DNA of 64,000 nt. Source: Sinotaia quadrata (lineage: Eukaryota; Mollusca; Gastropoda; Architaenioglossa; Viviparidae). The stretch is from NCBI GenBank assembly GCA_028829895.1, contig CM054179.1, positions 41,929,617-41,993,616 of the forward strand. Reading direction: 5' to 3'. The notes beneath the pieces were generated by a model. The model saw nothing but the letters and a program-made list of their open reading frames with translations, did no database searches and was not told where the DNA came from. The position numbers and the translations under genes were made by a program. Positions 47,549-59,224 of the stretch are shown here, one piece after another (the first letter of the stretch is position 1; each line of letters opens with the position of its first letter).

Positions 47549-47844
47549 CTGAGTATTGGAGTACACACCTATTGAAAGTGTCTATCGAACAACGTGCATT
47601 CCTGAAGGTCAGATTTCAGTCACATGGAAACCCTTTTAGGACTGCCAGCTTTTCTGTGACTGTTAGGTTCGCCGTGGATTATACATATGACCAATTAATT
47701 GACGTTTCTCTTCCGTTTCTGAGCCCATTGCTTCTGGCCAGACCAGAAATTGGCACGTTCAATCGTACATCTGAACCGCCCGCACGACCGTTTGTGCACA
47801 GTTTTCAGCTTATGTTATGTTCAGCCAGTTGGGGGCAGGTCTAG
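47549..47844 (+). CDS. Weak candidate terminal exon, unrecognised
   Basis: A long polypyrimidine tract ends at AATATTAG (AG at 47547-47548), an excellent acceptor. From 47549 the frame is open for 97 codons to TAG at 47842-47844. The translation begins after a split codon with EYWSTHLLKVSIEQRAFLKV and ends SASWGQV. It has mixed, protein-like composition, but I recognise no domain. The CAG|GT near the end could be a donor (GTCTAG, poor), making it internal instead. GC is only slightly above the background. This could be chance. Confidence 0.2.
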
Positions 47845-48559
47845 CACCTGAACTCGTGGGACCTTATTCTTTACAAGAAAGAAATCATTTACCTGTGTAG
47901 GGTTGAAAATAGCAAGGAAACACAAAGCAACAAAACTCTGATTTAAATATACAGAGAAACGTTTTAACTACAGCGTTTGGTCATTGTCAAATTTAGGAAG
48001 TCCGAGAGACGAAAGGGCCGCGTATACCAATCTAATGTTTTTCTTCATTCATTTACAACTTTTATCATTTTTAAGTGATAACTGTTTGAAGAGCTTTTTT
48101 TGTAGCTTATGAGGAAATGCAAAATAAAAATAATTTTAATTTACTTATTTGAAAATAATGTACGCGAATTACCAGATGAATAATATGTAAACTAGAGGAA
48201 ATATTAAAAGAGATTAAAAATATTTCCGTTTGCTGTTTGTGATGAGTGCGATATTTTGAAACGAAGTTTACAGTTAACTGATGCGAGCTGTATACAACAT
48301 ATTTCGAATGAAACGTTTCCCCCATACTAATATTCATTTAACCCTTTCGCTGCCATTATTAAGAATGCTAATTAAAATAAAATTGGCTTCTAAAATACAC
48401 TTTTGATGAACGTGCATAAGATAATCTTGAGAGAAAAACACACAAATTTAACAGCATACATTGCTCTGCGATTACTGTTGGATACGAAGATGTTCGTTCA
48501 TATTATCCGGTAAAAGCACGACTTATTTCAAGTACTCCATGTAACTAGGAAGTCAAGCT
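47845..48559. other. Unique AT-rich sequence
   Basis: No gene. An AATAAA occurs near 48122. Confidence 0.5.
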
Positions 48560-48834
48560 TCGTAAACTATAGTAAAATATTGCATCCATTCATATACATT
48601 CTGCAAACTATTCTAAACTACAGGATCTTTTAATAAAGTTTCTATATACTGAAATATACTGAAGTATACTGAAATATTACATCAGTTGATAAACGTTCTG
48701 TAAACTATGTTAAACTAAAACACCCATTTATAAACATTCGGTAGACTATACTAAAATATAACATCCATTCATAAACATTTTGTAAACAATACTAAAATGT
48801 TCAAGCATTGATAAACTGCCTGCAAACTATGATA
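48560..48834. repeat. Degenerate AT-rich repeat
   Basis: TAAACTA-ACTAAAATATT-CATCCATTCATAAACATT-type phrases recur about five times with strong divergence, leading into the cleaner array to the right. Confidence 0.7.
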
Positions 48835-49160
48835 CAACATTGCATCGATTGACACACGCTTTGTTGTAAACTATGCTCAAATACTATATCTATTGACACA
48901 CTTTGTTGTAAACTATGCTCAAATACTATATCTATTGAGATGCTTTGTTGTAAACTACGCTCAAATTCTATGTCTATTGACACACTTTGTTGTAAACTAC
49001 GCTCAAATGCTAAATCTATGGACACGCTTTGTTGTACACTACGCTCAAATACTATATCTATAGACATGCTTTGTTGTAAACTACGCTCAAATACTATATC
49101 TATTGACATGCTTTGTTGTAAACTACGCTCAAATACTATATCTATTGACATGCTTTGACA
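48835..49160. repeat. 42-bp minisatellite, 7-8 copies
   Basis: AAACTACGCTCAAATACTAT then ATCTATTGACATGCTTTGTTGT. Homogeneity increases toward the right. The period is a multiple of 3, so both strands stay open. Confidence 0.95.
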
Positions 49161-49364
49161 CCTATTCTAAATGTCGTGAATATTTTGATATATTTGTATT
49201 ATTAACTTACTACAATTGACCAAACATTAGTGATAACTATGCATTATATAATACAACAAACTATATAGTAGTAAAAATATAAAAGATTTTCTTTAGCTTC
49301 TTGGCACTTGCTATTTTTAAAACTATGCACTTTGTATAGCATCATTAGTCGTTCTATTCACTAA
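49161..49364. other. Unique AT-rich sequence
   Basis: No feature recognised. Confidence 0.5.
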
Positions 49365-49540
49365 AACTGTACACTATGTATTACATTCACTAAAACTGTA
49401 CAGTAACACTATGCATTCTATTCAATAATACTGTACAGTAACACTATGCATTCTATTCACTAAAACTGTACAGTAACACTATGCATTCTATTCACTAAAA
49501 CTGTACAGGAACACTATGCATTCTTTTCACTAAAACTTAT
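49365..49540. repeat. 35-bp minisatellite with CTGTACAG palindrome, about 5 copies
   Basis: TTCACTAAAACTGTACAGTA then ACACTATGCATTCTA. Most units hold the 8-bp palindrome CTGTACAG. Confidence 0.93.
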
Positions 49541-49687
49541 ATGTACTTTATCTAGTTTTTAAGACGGTTGATAATATAAATTTACAAATAAAGCGCGCTG
49601 TAATAAACTGGCATTCAAAGCACTATACTGCTATCTTTAGGTAGTATTAATCCTCTTGATACTTTTACACACACCGTCACACACATA

Positions 49688-49688
<1 letters not shown>

Positions 49689-49740
<52 letters not shown>

Positions 49741-49770
49741 GCATGCACGCACGCACGCACACACACGCAC
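49689..49770. repeat. (CA)n-(GCAC)n microsatellite
   Basis: A perfect CA run to about 49736, followed by GCACGCATGCACGCACGCAC. Confidence 0.97.
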
Positions 49771-50464
49771 AAACACACCTCCAAATACGATGGCGTTGGT
49801 ACGGTCTTCAATTAAATCAGTAAGATCAAGTTTTATTATATTTTATGCAGCATTGCTATGACATTGAATTTTTTAAGTTCGCGGGCTCCTTTATATCACT
49901 GATACACTATACAAGCATTTCTGTCAGCTATATTGATTTACCTCGACTCCAGGTGGACATTGCTATAGTTATCTATACTAACGCTCCGTGACATTCGGCA
50001 GACATTATTTACACATACACTAAAATACTTTCCATTATTCTATCAACATGACATTCGTTCCTTTGAAAAGCAATGTTGGATGTAAGTTTAGACTATATTC
50101 AGTTTTAAATAAAGTGATGATTTAGAAATTTTAAAGACTAGAAAAAATAGTATGCATTGAAATTGCAATTATTTTTACCGAACGGTACTAAGATTTTTTG
50201 CTTTTAAAAACCGTACAAAATTTTATCGTTTATTTTTTTTCAAATTATAATTACTCGAGGCTATCTTCAATCGGCTGTTGTTGTACACATAGACTTGAAC
50301 GAAAGAACTTACAAAATGTAGTTTCGCGCGATTAGAGCTGACGGGAAATCTAAATCATAAATAAAATGTAAACGAGCATATCAATTTATGTTGCATGGAG
50401 TTATTGCTTTGTTACGGTTTTTTTTTTCTTGTATGTAGAACTCACTGTTCGATGGAAAACAAGG
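49771..50464. other. Unique AT-rich sequence
   Basis: No feature recognised. Confidence 0.5.
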
Positions 50465-50875
50465 AGAATCTTCGTAAAGCTATCCCTAGTAAAGCTATCT
50501 CCTAAAAGCTATCCCTAGTAAAGCTGTCCTTAGTAAAGCTATCTCTAGTAAAGTTATCCCTAGTAAAGCTGTCCTTAGTAAAGCTGTCTCTAGTAAAGCT
50601 ATCCCAGGTAAAGCTGTCCTTAGTAAAGCTATCTCTAGTAAAGCTGTCCTTTGTAAAGCTATCCCTAGTAAAGCTGTCCTTAGTAAAGCTATCCCTAGTA
50701 AAGCTGTCCTTAGTAAAGCTATCCCTAGTAAAGCTGTCCTTAGTAAAGCTATCCCTAGTAAAGCTGTCCTTAGTAAAGCTATCTCTAGTAAAGCTGTCAT
50801 TAGTAAAGCTAAGCTATCCCTAGTAAAGCTATCCCTTGTAAAGCTATCTCTAGTAAAGCTGTCCTCGTAAAATAT
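50465..50875. repeat. 15-bp minisatellite in 30-bp dimers, about 27 monomers
   Basis: TAGTAAAGCTGTCCT and TAGTAAAGCTATCCC alternate, very regularly in the centre. The 30-bp period leaves a minus-strand frame open for 128 codons. Confidence 0.97.
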
Positions 50876-51155
50876 CCCCATCGTGAAAGCAGGTCACAAA
50901 GAGAATCTTTCTAAGGCCAACAGTACGAAACATGTGAGAAATAACGTCAGATTTCTATCATTGGAACACCGGCTAAATTTATAACTTATTGACACCGATT
51001 CCAATTATTACACATTAATGACTGTTTTGCAGTTGGTAGGCACATGTTCACAGTAAAACCCATTGGCGCTGGTTGGCAAATATGGGGATGCAAATAATAA
51101 TAATAAACAATATTCTTACAAAAGGTAAGCTTCTAGTTTGTGTGCATGTAGTGGG
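50876..51155. other. Unique sequence
   Basis: No feature recognised. Confidence 0.5.
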
Positions 51156-51159
51156 AAGG

Positions 51160-51490
51160 GCAGAAATGTTCTAATGTTCTTGTGAGACCGTACAAATAAC
51201 TGAGATTGCAGTAATGTTCTTGTGAGACCGTAAAAATAGCGGAGATGTCATTAATGTTCTTGTGAAACCATACAAATAGAGATGTCATTAATGTTCTTGT
51301 GAAACCATACAAATAGAGATGTCAGTAATGTTTTTGTGAGATCATATAAAAAGAGGGCAAGGCAGAAATGTTCTTGTGCGTCCATACAAATAGAGAACAA
51401 GGCAGAAATTTTCTTGTGAGGCCGTACAAATAGAGGACAAGCAGAAATGTTCTTGTGAGGCCGTGCAAAAAGCGAAGAGGGCAATAAGTT
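51160..51490. repeat. Degenerate repeat of about 38-45 bp, 8-9 copies
   Basis: AATGTTCTTGTGA(G/A)ACC-TACAAATAGAG with either GATGTCATT or GACAAGGCAGA linkers, giving two subtypes (left and right halves). Confidence 0.92.
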
Positions 51491-52870
51491 CTTGTGTGGA
51501 GTCCGTCTAGCCAACGAAGATAAGCGGTGTGTTTTGGACGCACACGCATTCTAGAGGCGCAGTTTCCGCGAGGCCCCGGGTACTATTTTGCTCAACCTCT
51601 GAAATGGAATATGTGAAAATATGTTTTAAATCATTTTTTCAAAAATCTCTTTCGATCTTAACACCTGAGTTCAGAGCTTAGTTCCATAGTCGAAAACTAT
51701 TGCAAGGCCGAACCACTAGCAATGAGCATCATAATTTTGTCTCTTCTAAAACTGCTTAATTGACAAACATTGATAGTGACCAATCATCAGAATTCACTCG
51801 AAATATCTCGATCAGTAATCTGCGCAGTAGTTGCGCTAACTTCAAGTCAAGTCTTTAATGTACGTTTTGTAGGCAAAAACTGTAACAAAATAGATTTACT
51901 TTGTTGTTAATAATGTTATATGTTTTAACAAAACATGTTCATTTATTCATAACCCCAGTGCTTGAGGGCCAGATAATTTACACGGAATGTCGCAGGATAC
52001 AATTAATCGCCCTTGATCACGAAATCTGAAACATGTCACAAAACGAATGCTAAATAATTGACAAGCGGAATGTGTGTGTATGTGTGTGTGGGTTTCTATA
52101 AGTCAGTACAAAACTGTAAAAGTAATTGCTTTTTTTAAATATAGAAATTGCCCAACACATTTATTTTATAAAGTAACAAATCGTTTCTTTTTCTTCAGGT
52201 TTTCTGAAATTAAAAATAAATATTTGCTTTCCCGGCTTCCAAACATTAATAAAACTGTGGCTGGAGTCCCGTAGCTTTATTGTAATAACACGACATGGAT
52301 ACGAGAACAACTGTCAGCTGTTACTTGTTCAAAAAGAGAGAGGAAAGGGGTTGGGTGCCCGAAGAATCTAGGCACTGCACTCTCGTGCGAATACTTGAAG
52401 GCTTGGGCTCGAGATCCATATAGCCGATTTTGGATTTCTTTCCGATATGCCCACCATCTCACACGACTCCTACCGCCCACCACCACCACACCCCAAGCTG
52501 ATGAGAACTATCAAGCTCAGCGACACACTGCAATAAGCTTTGAGGCCTATGGATGAACACATTGCAAACAACGTGTATAGTTGCTCATTTTCACTCGCTC
52601 CAGCTATTTTTAATTGTACGGCGTTGATACAGGTAGTGTGAGCTTAGTTTGTCTAAGCGTTCAGAGAGCCTGAATGGCGATACTAATAACGTTCACAACT
52701 GTTCAAGTGCAAGAAAATAAGGGATTTCTCTCTCTTTAATCGTTCTGAAGTGAAAATTGTGTGGCAGTGAAAACGTCTTCAACGACATCCACACCTGACC
52801 ATGTCAAGCGTCCAATATAGATGTTGTTCTCCGAACGTTTTACAGAGAACGTTACGTTTTCAATACTCCC
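51491..52870. other. Unique sequence
   Basis: GC-richer patches near 51480-51590 and 52330-52520 show no splice-supported open frame. GGCTCGAGATCC at about 52408 slightly resembles a box B, but has no partner box A. Confidence 0.45.
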
Positions 52871-52874
52871 GAAA

Positions 52875-53060
52875 GTTGTAGGATCCGAATGTTTTTTTCT
52901 TTCTATAAGTGCTCGTTACGTTTTCAATACTCTTCACAGCTCTGGGACTGGAACGTTTTACAAAAGTTCAAGCTGCATTTTTAATAATCTTGACTGTTGG
53001 AGGGCTCACACAGTGTGTTTTGTTGGTTTTTTCTGCAAGAGCGTACGTTATGTTGTTAGT
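52875..53060. repeat. Diverged copies related to the 53.4-kb array
   Basis: CGTTACGTTTTCAATACTC, ACGTTTTACA and TAATCTTGACTG phrases resemble the 58-bp unit to the right. Probably old outer copies. Confidence 0.5.
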
Positions 53061-53094
53061 AATTTTGACATATGTGGTAGAATTATAATAGCAT

Positions 53095-53106
53095 CCCCCC
53101 CCCCCC
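53095..53106 (+). repeat. C12 homopolymer
   Basis: Twelve consecutive C. Confidence 0.95.
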
Positions 53107-53429
53107 AGCCGTGTGTTCGTGTTAGAACCGAAGACATTGTGGTGTTGAATAAACCTTGCCTGGAACATACTTATTCTCGAATTTTACGAGCGCCCATTAC
53201 TCACACAGATCGAGTACGAGACATGGTGCTAAAGACTTTACTTATGTGATAATCTTCACTTCTACAGTATTGCAAAAGAATAAATCTTCTTTTTATTTTA
53301 CTCACTATGTATTAATTTTAATTAGTCTGAGATGAAGTCATGAAGAAAACTTTGATAAATAATAGTATACTAATACTTTTTCATTCTATCATTTCGAGAA
53401 ACAATTTGTGTCGTATCGATCTAATCTTG

Positions 53430-53860
53430 CCTGTCGTCTATTGTTCTTAAAGTTTTACAAGCGTACTTTATGTTCTTGGTAATCTTGACTGACGTCTTTT
53501 GTTCTTAAAGTTTTACAAGCGTACTTTATGTTCTTGGTAATCTTGACTGACGTCTTTTGTTCTTAAAGTTTTACAAGCGTACTTTATGTTCTTGGTAATC
53601 TTGCCTGACGTCTTTTGTTCTTAAAGTTTTACAAGCGTACTTTATGTTCTTGGTAATCTTGACTGACGTCTTTTGTTCTTAAAGTTTTACAAGCGTACTT
53701 TATGTTCTTGGTAATCTTGACTGACGTCTTTTGTTCTTAAAGTTTTACAAGCGTACTTTATGTTCTTGGTAATCTTGCCTGACGTCTTTTGTTCTTAAAG
53801 TTTTACAAGCGTACTTTATGTTCTTGGTAATCTTGCCTGACGTCTTTTGTTCTTAACGTT
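53430..53860. repeat. 58-bp minisatellite, 7 copies
   Basis: GTCTTTTGTTCTTAAAGTTT, TACAAGCGTACTTTATGTTC, TTGGTAATCTTG(A/C)CTGAC. Copies are nearly identical apart from the A/C position, with edge copies diverged. Confidence 0.97.
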
Positions 53861-53974
53861 GCACAAAAATATTTTATTTTCTCGTAATTTTGCGGAGAGT
53901 TTCACGTTCTACCTTCGTCATATGAAGTTTATCTTGTTCCTGTAGGTCCCTTGCTTTTCAAAATAAAATAAAAC

Positions 53975-54130
53975 TAAAGTTCTACGAGCAGTGATCTTGA
54001 ATGGGTTTTTCAGGTCACGTGCCTTTCAATTAACATTAGTTCTACGAACACTGACCTTGAATGGGTATTGCAAGTCATGTGCCTTTCAATTAACATTCGT
54101 TCTACGAGCACTGACCTTGAATGGATTCTT
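53975..54130. repeat. Direct repeat of about 60 bp, 2.5 copies
   Basis: AGTTCTACGAGCACTGACCT, TGAATGGGTATT, CAAGTCATGTGCCTTTCAAT, TAACATT. Confidence 0.92.
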
Positions 54131-54910
54131 TATGTTTTGCTTTTATAGCGGTCTGCTTTGGTACTACTGATTATTGTATTACAATTTCTTTCTGCGTTTG
54201 AGCTAGCCTTCGTCATTTTTAATCTTGGTACGTCACACTTTCCTCTGTCATTTTAGAATGCGCTGTTTACAATGGTATCGGCGTGCTGTGAGCTTTGCTT
54301 TCTTTAACTGTGTTATATACATTCTGATTTTCTTCTGTCATTGTTTTCACTTTTATACTGATCGTGAACGCTATGGGGGGGGGGGGGATTGTTGCTAACG
54401 TTTTCATGCACATATTTTCATTATAAATGTTGCCGCTTTTCAACGTTGTGTAAACGTGATAAATTAATAAGTGTTAGACACAATTTACCTAGCGTTGTGA
54501 AAACGTGTTAGATTAATAACAGTGTTTAACACATTTAATTAACTAACGTTTCAATAGAAAAAAGGCTTAACAACTTTAAAATGCATGTCATAATAGTTTA
54601 TGATCGATAACCTATATCAATAATTCAATCGGATAAAACATCATATGTCGCCGACATTGTCCCGGTTGTGCGTGTGTGCGTGCGTGTGTGTGTGTGTATT
54701 TTATTATCGATGCCAGACTAAAACAAGACCAATAACTTTGGATGAAAACATAACACACACATTGACTAATTCTTTCTAAGATAATAATTAATTCCCTACC
54801 GTGTGAGAACTATTTTATCGACCACTTCTCCATCGACACAATCTCGTTTTTGAAATGGCACTCTTAGAAACTTTCCGATGACACAAAAAGTCTCTTCCTG
54901 CTGTATCCTT
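54131..54910. other. Unique sequence with a G13 run
   Basis: Thirteen consecutive G at 54375-54387, followed by ATTGTTG as in the G14 run at 46786. A (GT)-rich patch lies at about 54668-54698. No gene. Confidence 0.5.
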
Positions 54911-54918
54911 CCAGAGAA

Positions 54919-54924
54919 TTTATT
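54919..54924 (-). terminator. Candidate polyadenylation signal AATAAA
   Basis: The minus strand reads GACAATAAATTC about 60 bp beyond the TAA of the exon candidate at 54983, a normal place for a eukaryotic poly(A) signal. AATAAA-like sequences are common in AT-rich DNA, so this is supportive only together with the exon. Confidence 0.35.
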
Positions 54925-54982
54925 GTCTGCCTTTGTAGAATGAAAACTATATTACAATAAATAAATAATACTTTTTTTTTCT

Positions 54983-55140
54983 TTAAAGTGCTTTCGACGT
55001 TAACATTTCAAGGACGTAAACCAGGGCAAACAAAACCCCACAGCCGCTTGTCGCTAAAGAAGACAGAGTATCGGGCCCTGGTTCTTGTCTCATCCAGCGA
55101 ACGAAGTATAGATTGCCAAGCGCATGTAGTACCGCGCACG
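54983..55140 (-). CDS. Candidate terminal exon of a membrane protein (MARVEL-like C terminus possible)
   Basis: On the minus strand a tract rich in T and C (TTTTGTATTTCTTTTTACTC, then CTGTGTTTGCGCGTGCAG) forms a strong acceptor ending at 55141. The exon then runs 158 nt: a split codon, 51 codons and TAA at 54985-54983. The translation starts CAVLHALGNLYFVRWMRQEP, continues GPDTLSSLATSGCGVLFALV and ends YVLEMLTSKAL. It comprises part of one hydrophobic segment, a short polar loop (RWMRQEPGPDT) and a second hydrophobic segment of about 22 residues close to the C terminus. This layout resembles the last two helices of tetraspan proteins such as MARVEL-domain (CKLF/MAL-type) proteins, but no family signature is certain. 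GC is well above the flanks. Upstream exons were not found. Confidence 0.4.
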
Positions 55141-55625
55141 CTGCACGCGCAAACACAGGAGTAAAAAGAAATACAAAAGCACTAAGCCTTGGCTGCAGTC
55201 GATCGGTCACGCAAGATGGAGAGCGCTTTCTTCCAATGGAAGGCAAGAGTTACGAATGAATGGCAGAGAGATCAAAAGCTGGGCGAAAGCTTACACAACG
55301 CCCTCACTGCCGAAACGTTCCTTTGGTTTCGAGCACCATCGGTGGGCTGGTCTTGATGGTGGATTTTTTTTCTCTACCCTACCATCCCCCACCCCAGCCA
55401 CACGTCATTTATTATCCACGTGAACTTTTGTTTTAGAATGCGAGGACCCGTACCGGAGGGGGGTGGGGTCGGATTAAGAATGCTGTTCTGTATCGAAGAG
55501 AGGTTCAAAATAATGCACCCTGTCAAGATTTCATGCGTTCGGACTTAAAAGTCTCAAGGTTTCAGAGGCGTTTAATAATCAGAGATTCAAAAGCAACAGA
55601 CAGAAATAAATGACATAATTACGTC
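55141..55625. other. Unique sequence; would be the intron upstream of the exon at 54983
   Basis: Slightly higher GC. G-rich patch GGAGGGGGGTGGGG at about 55457. No further exon recognised. Confidence 0.45.
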
Positions 55626-55629
55626 ATTT

Positions 55630-56075
55630 ATGAAAGTTTGTCAAATCGCACGTAAGGACAGGTTACGTCATTACTGGAAACGCTTGTCAAATCATACGTA
55701 AGGACATGTTACATCATTAGTGAAAGCTTGTCAAATTTCTCGTAACCATAGGTTATTTCATAAATGGAAGCTTTTCAAATTTCACGTAACAACAGGTTAC
55801 GTCTTTAGTGGTAGCTTGTCAAATTTCACGTATTGATAAGTTACGCTATTAGATCATTAGTGGAAGCTTGTCAAATAGCAAGTAAGGGCAGGTTAAGTCA
55901 TAAGTGGAAATTGGTCAAATCGCACGCAATGACAGGTTACATCATTAGTGAAAGTTTGTCAAATCGCACAAAGTACAGGTTACGTCATAAGTGGAAGCTT
56001 GTCAAATTTCACGTAAGGACAGGTTACGTCATAAGTGGAAGTTGGTCAAATCTCACGAAAAGACAGGTTAAGGCA
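55630..56075. repeat. 44-bp minisatellite, about 10 copies, diverged
   Basis: ACAGGTTACGTCATAAGTGG then AAGCTTGTCAAATTTCACGTAAGG. Substitutions are scattered in all copies. GTTACGTCAT gives each unit a CRE-like half site. Confidence 0.94.
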
Positions 56076-57185
56076 CAGTTATTAGAGTACCATGTACATT
56101 GCACTAGACTTGAAACTTTGACCCAATTACTACATTTGTCTCAGGAAGTGTACTTATGCAAATGCCTACTATGCAAATTAATCTAGCATCTATATTTAAT
56201 CAAATATGTTTATTTGTGCATCTTTCACCTTTGAACTGCAGCTCTAAATTTGACCTGGTAACTACATTTCATCCAATACCACAACTGACTCAGTATTTAC
56301 ATTTTATCCAGAGTCTACATTTATCCCACTGATTATAAGTACTTAAAACTTATTCTTTCCATTTTACATGTACTTAAAAACTACACTTAATGTAGAAGCT
56401 ATTTTAACCCAGTATCTTTTACACTATTTATTTTAAAACGGTCTTCAGTAGGATGCTATCTTTGACCTAACATCTACAATTAAACTAGTACCTACTTTCG
56501 GCAAGACACATGCCTGACCTAGTAACCTAATTTGACCCTTTAACTAAACGTAATCCAGTAACTATATTTGATGCAGGATCTGTTTCAATCAGTAGCCATA
56601 TTTGACTCAAGATCTATATTTTATTCAGTAGCTACATTTGACCCTGAAACTGTATTTCACTTAGCAACAACATTTGACCTTTTGAACTAGATGAATATAT
56701 GCACTAATATTATATGCGAATCAGTAACTATATTTCATCCATTAACTAAATATACAACCATGATTAACTTCGATCCAACTACGGTAAATACATCTGGTCC
56801 AGTAATGGTCTGTGTAATTATTTTTGTCCAGTATCAATGTACATAGCCCAGTAACACATTTTGACCCTAACTCTGCATTTGACTCAGTAACTATTTTTGC
56901 TCTGGCACTTCAAGTTAAGATAATTATAAACAAATTTGCTTCAGCAGTTTCGTTTGACCCAATAAATGAATTTGACCCTCTGACCATGATCCACTAACGA
57001 TGCATTTCACCTAACAACTGCTTTTAACCTATTAGTTTCACTTAACACTAACTTTAACCAACTAATTATATTTGATCTGAACGTCTAAGAGAGGTAACTT
57101 TAACCAACTAATTATATTTGATCCCACTCCTTCCTTTGACCTAGAAAAATATATTTCACCTAGATCTTCCTTCAATCGAGCTCGA
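56076..57185. repeat. Very degenerate repeat of about 22-25 bp over 1 kb
   Basis: Phrases such as CAGTAACTACATTTGACC, CTAGTACCTAC, ATTTGACCCTGAAACT and CCAACTAATTATATTTGATC recur throughout. The underlying period is visible, but almost no two copies are alike. Looks like an ancient, decayed array. Confidence 0.7.
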
Positions 57186-57399
57186 GTTATTGCATCAAAC
57201 AATGAAGAAAACACACTTTCATCGACTGTCTAGACAACATTTATTTATAAATTCGAAATAGAATCGACGTGACGTTTAAGATTTCTGGATGTGAGAGCAA
57301 ATATATATTTAAACTTGAAGTGAAGTTAGCACTATCATCAAAATGCTTTTATTTTTATTACAGTAATAATTGTGCTTGTACATGTTAAAAGAGGATTGG

Positions 57400-57755
57400 G
57401 TTTGCTTGTTTGTTTGTTTTCTCTGTTATTAGTATGATTTTTATTATTCGTGTTGTTTGTTTGTTTTCTCTGTTATTAGTATGATTTTTATTATTCGTGT
57501 GGTTTGTTTGTTTTCTCTGTTATTAGTATGATTTTTATTATTCGTGTGGTTTGTTTGTTTTCTCTGTTATTACTTATTAGTATGATTTTTATTATTCGTG
57601 TTGTTTGTTTGTTTTCTCTGTTATTAGTATGATTTTTATCATTCGTGTTGTTTGTTTGTTTTCTCTGTTATTAGTATGATTTTTATCATTCGTGTTGTTT
57701 GTTTGTTTTCTCTGTTATTAGTATGATTTTTATTATTCGTGTTGTTGTTGTTGTT
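57400..57755. repeat. 47/48-bp minisatellite, 7 copies
   Basis: TTGTTTGTTTTCTCTGTTAT, TAGTATGATTTTTATTATTC, GTGT. One copy contains a small TTACTTAT duplication. Confidence 0.96.
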
Positions 57756-57891
57756 AATGTTATTTTTTTTTTGGGGGGTGCTCTCTGACTTGTTCAGAGA
57801 AATATAAGGGAATGTCAAAGTGTTAATATTATATGTAATACAAGAAGATTTGCAGCAAATAAATGTATTTGGAACCGAAAATTGAAGACTA

Positions 57892-58255
57892 TATGAGTGA
57901 AAGGAACTTCAGGCAAACTTTTAAATCAGGTGATTGTGAAAGGAACTTCAGGCAAACTTTTAAATCAGGTGATTGTGAAAGGAACTTCTGGCAAACTTTT
58001 AAATCAGGTGATTGTGAAAGGAACTTCAGGCAAACTTTTAAATCAGTTGATTGTGAAAGGAACTTCAGGTAAACTTTTAAATCAGGCGATTGTGAAAGGA
58101 ACTTCAGGTAAACTTTTAAATCAGGCGATTGTGAAAGGAACTTCAGGTAAACTTTTAAATCAGGCGATTGTGAAAGGAACTTCAGGTAAACTTTTAAATC
58201 AGGCGATTGTGAAAGGAACTTCAGGTAAACTTTTAAATCAGGTGATTGTGAAAGG
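57892..58255. repeat. 39-bp minisatellite, 9 copies
   Basis: GTGAAAGGAACTTCAGGTAA then ACTTTTAAATCAGGCGATT. The left four copies have CAGGCAAACT and GGTGATT or GTTGATT; the right ones have CAGGTAAACT and GGCGATT. The 39-bp period keeps a plus-strand frame open for 165 codons. Confidence 0.96.
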
Positions 58256-58540
58256 AAAGACGAGCGCTAAATGCGATTCTGGCAAGTGCGAACAGTGCTC
58301 ACGAAAGTTGGGAACACGTTCACCTTTGGTTGTGCAAGGGCTGTGGAGAGTAGACGACAATCGAGTAGCGATGCAGCAAGTATACAGCAGTTGATGGGAT
58401 GGGATGCAACAGCAGACAGTTACAGCCGACAACAGTGCGGAAAACAAGCGGAAACGGGTGTAGACGGTTGAACACTGTTTAGCATTTGTGAACAGAAATA
58501 CAGGCAACATGTACAGAGTTACGCAATGTACAGCAATGTT
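58256..58540. other. Unique, GC-richer spacer between arrays
   Basis: Frames continue open from the flanking arrays, but no domain is seen. Confidence 0.45.
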
Positions 58541-58905
58541 TGATCAGAAATACAGACAACATACAGATAGTAAAACAACATATAACATGTTGGAAAAGAA
58601 ATGCAGACAACATACAGATAGTAAAACAAAATATAACATGTTGGAAAAGAAATGCAGACAACATACAGATAGTAAAACAACATACAACAGGTTGGAAAAG
58701 AAATGCAGACAACATACAGATAGTAAAACAACATATAACAGGTTGGAAAAGAAATGCAGACAACATACAGATAGTAAAACAACATATAACAGGTTGGAAA
58801 AAATGCTGAGAACATACAGATAGTAAAACAACATATAACAGGTTGGAAAAAATGCAGACAACATACAGATAGTAAAACAACATATAACAGGTTGGAAAAG
58901 AAATG
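58541..58905. repeat. 59/60-bp-looking array with 51-bp core units, about 7 copies
   Basis: TTGGAAAAGAAATGCAGACA, ACATACAGATAGTAAAACAA and CATATAACAGG recur; I count the repeat at about 59 bp or less. Two copies have a 2-3 bp deletion in AAAAGAAATG. Several minus-strand frames stay open. Confidence 0.9.
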
Positions 58906-59224
58906 CAATCAACAGAATGCTAGTAACGAAAACAATTATAGATTTCTTTATAGTGTGGACAAGATAAACGTAATGATGACCACACTTTAGGTCTATTTCA
59001 AACAGGGTGCAAATAGCACTCACGTCTTGATGACAGCTGATTGAGATCACTTTCTAGCAAAATGCAGACAACACACAAGTAGTACTGACACCAATGTAGG
59101 TCGCCTTTGGATGGGAAAGTTGACAATTTACAGGTAGTATTATGACAATCAAATTTAGGTCATTTACTAGGTGTATAGTCAATATCCAGGTAGTGTTTGA
59201 CTACAGCATAGAGTATTTCGGGTA
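58906..59224. other. Unique sequence with faint repeat of the flanking unit
   Basis: AAATGCAGACAACACACA-GTAGT at about 59060 echoes the previous array. No gene. Confidence 0.5.

Noticed and set aside
57863..58394. 165-codon frame through the 39-bp array
   Set aside because: Period is a multiple of 3. The unique tail beyond the array has no recognisable domain.
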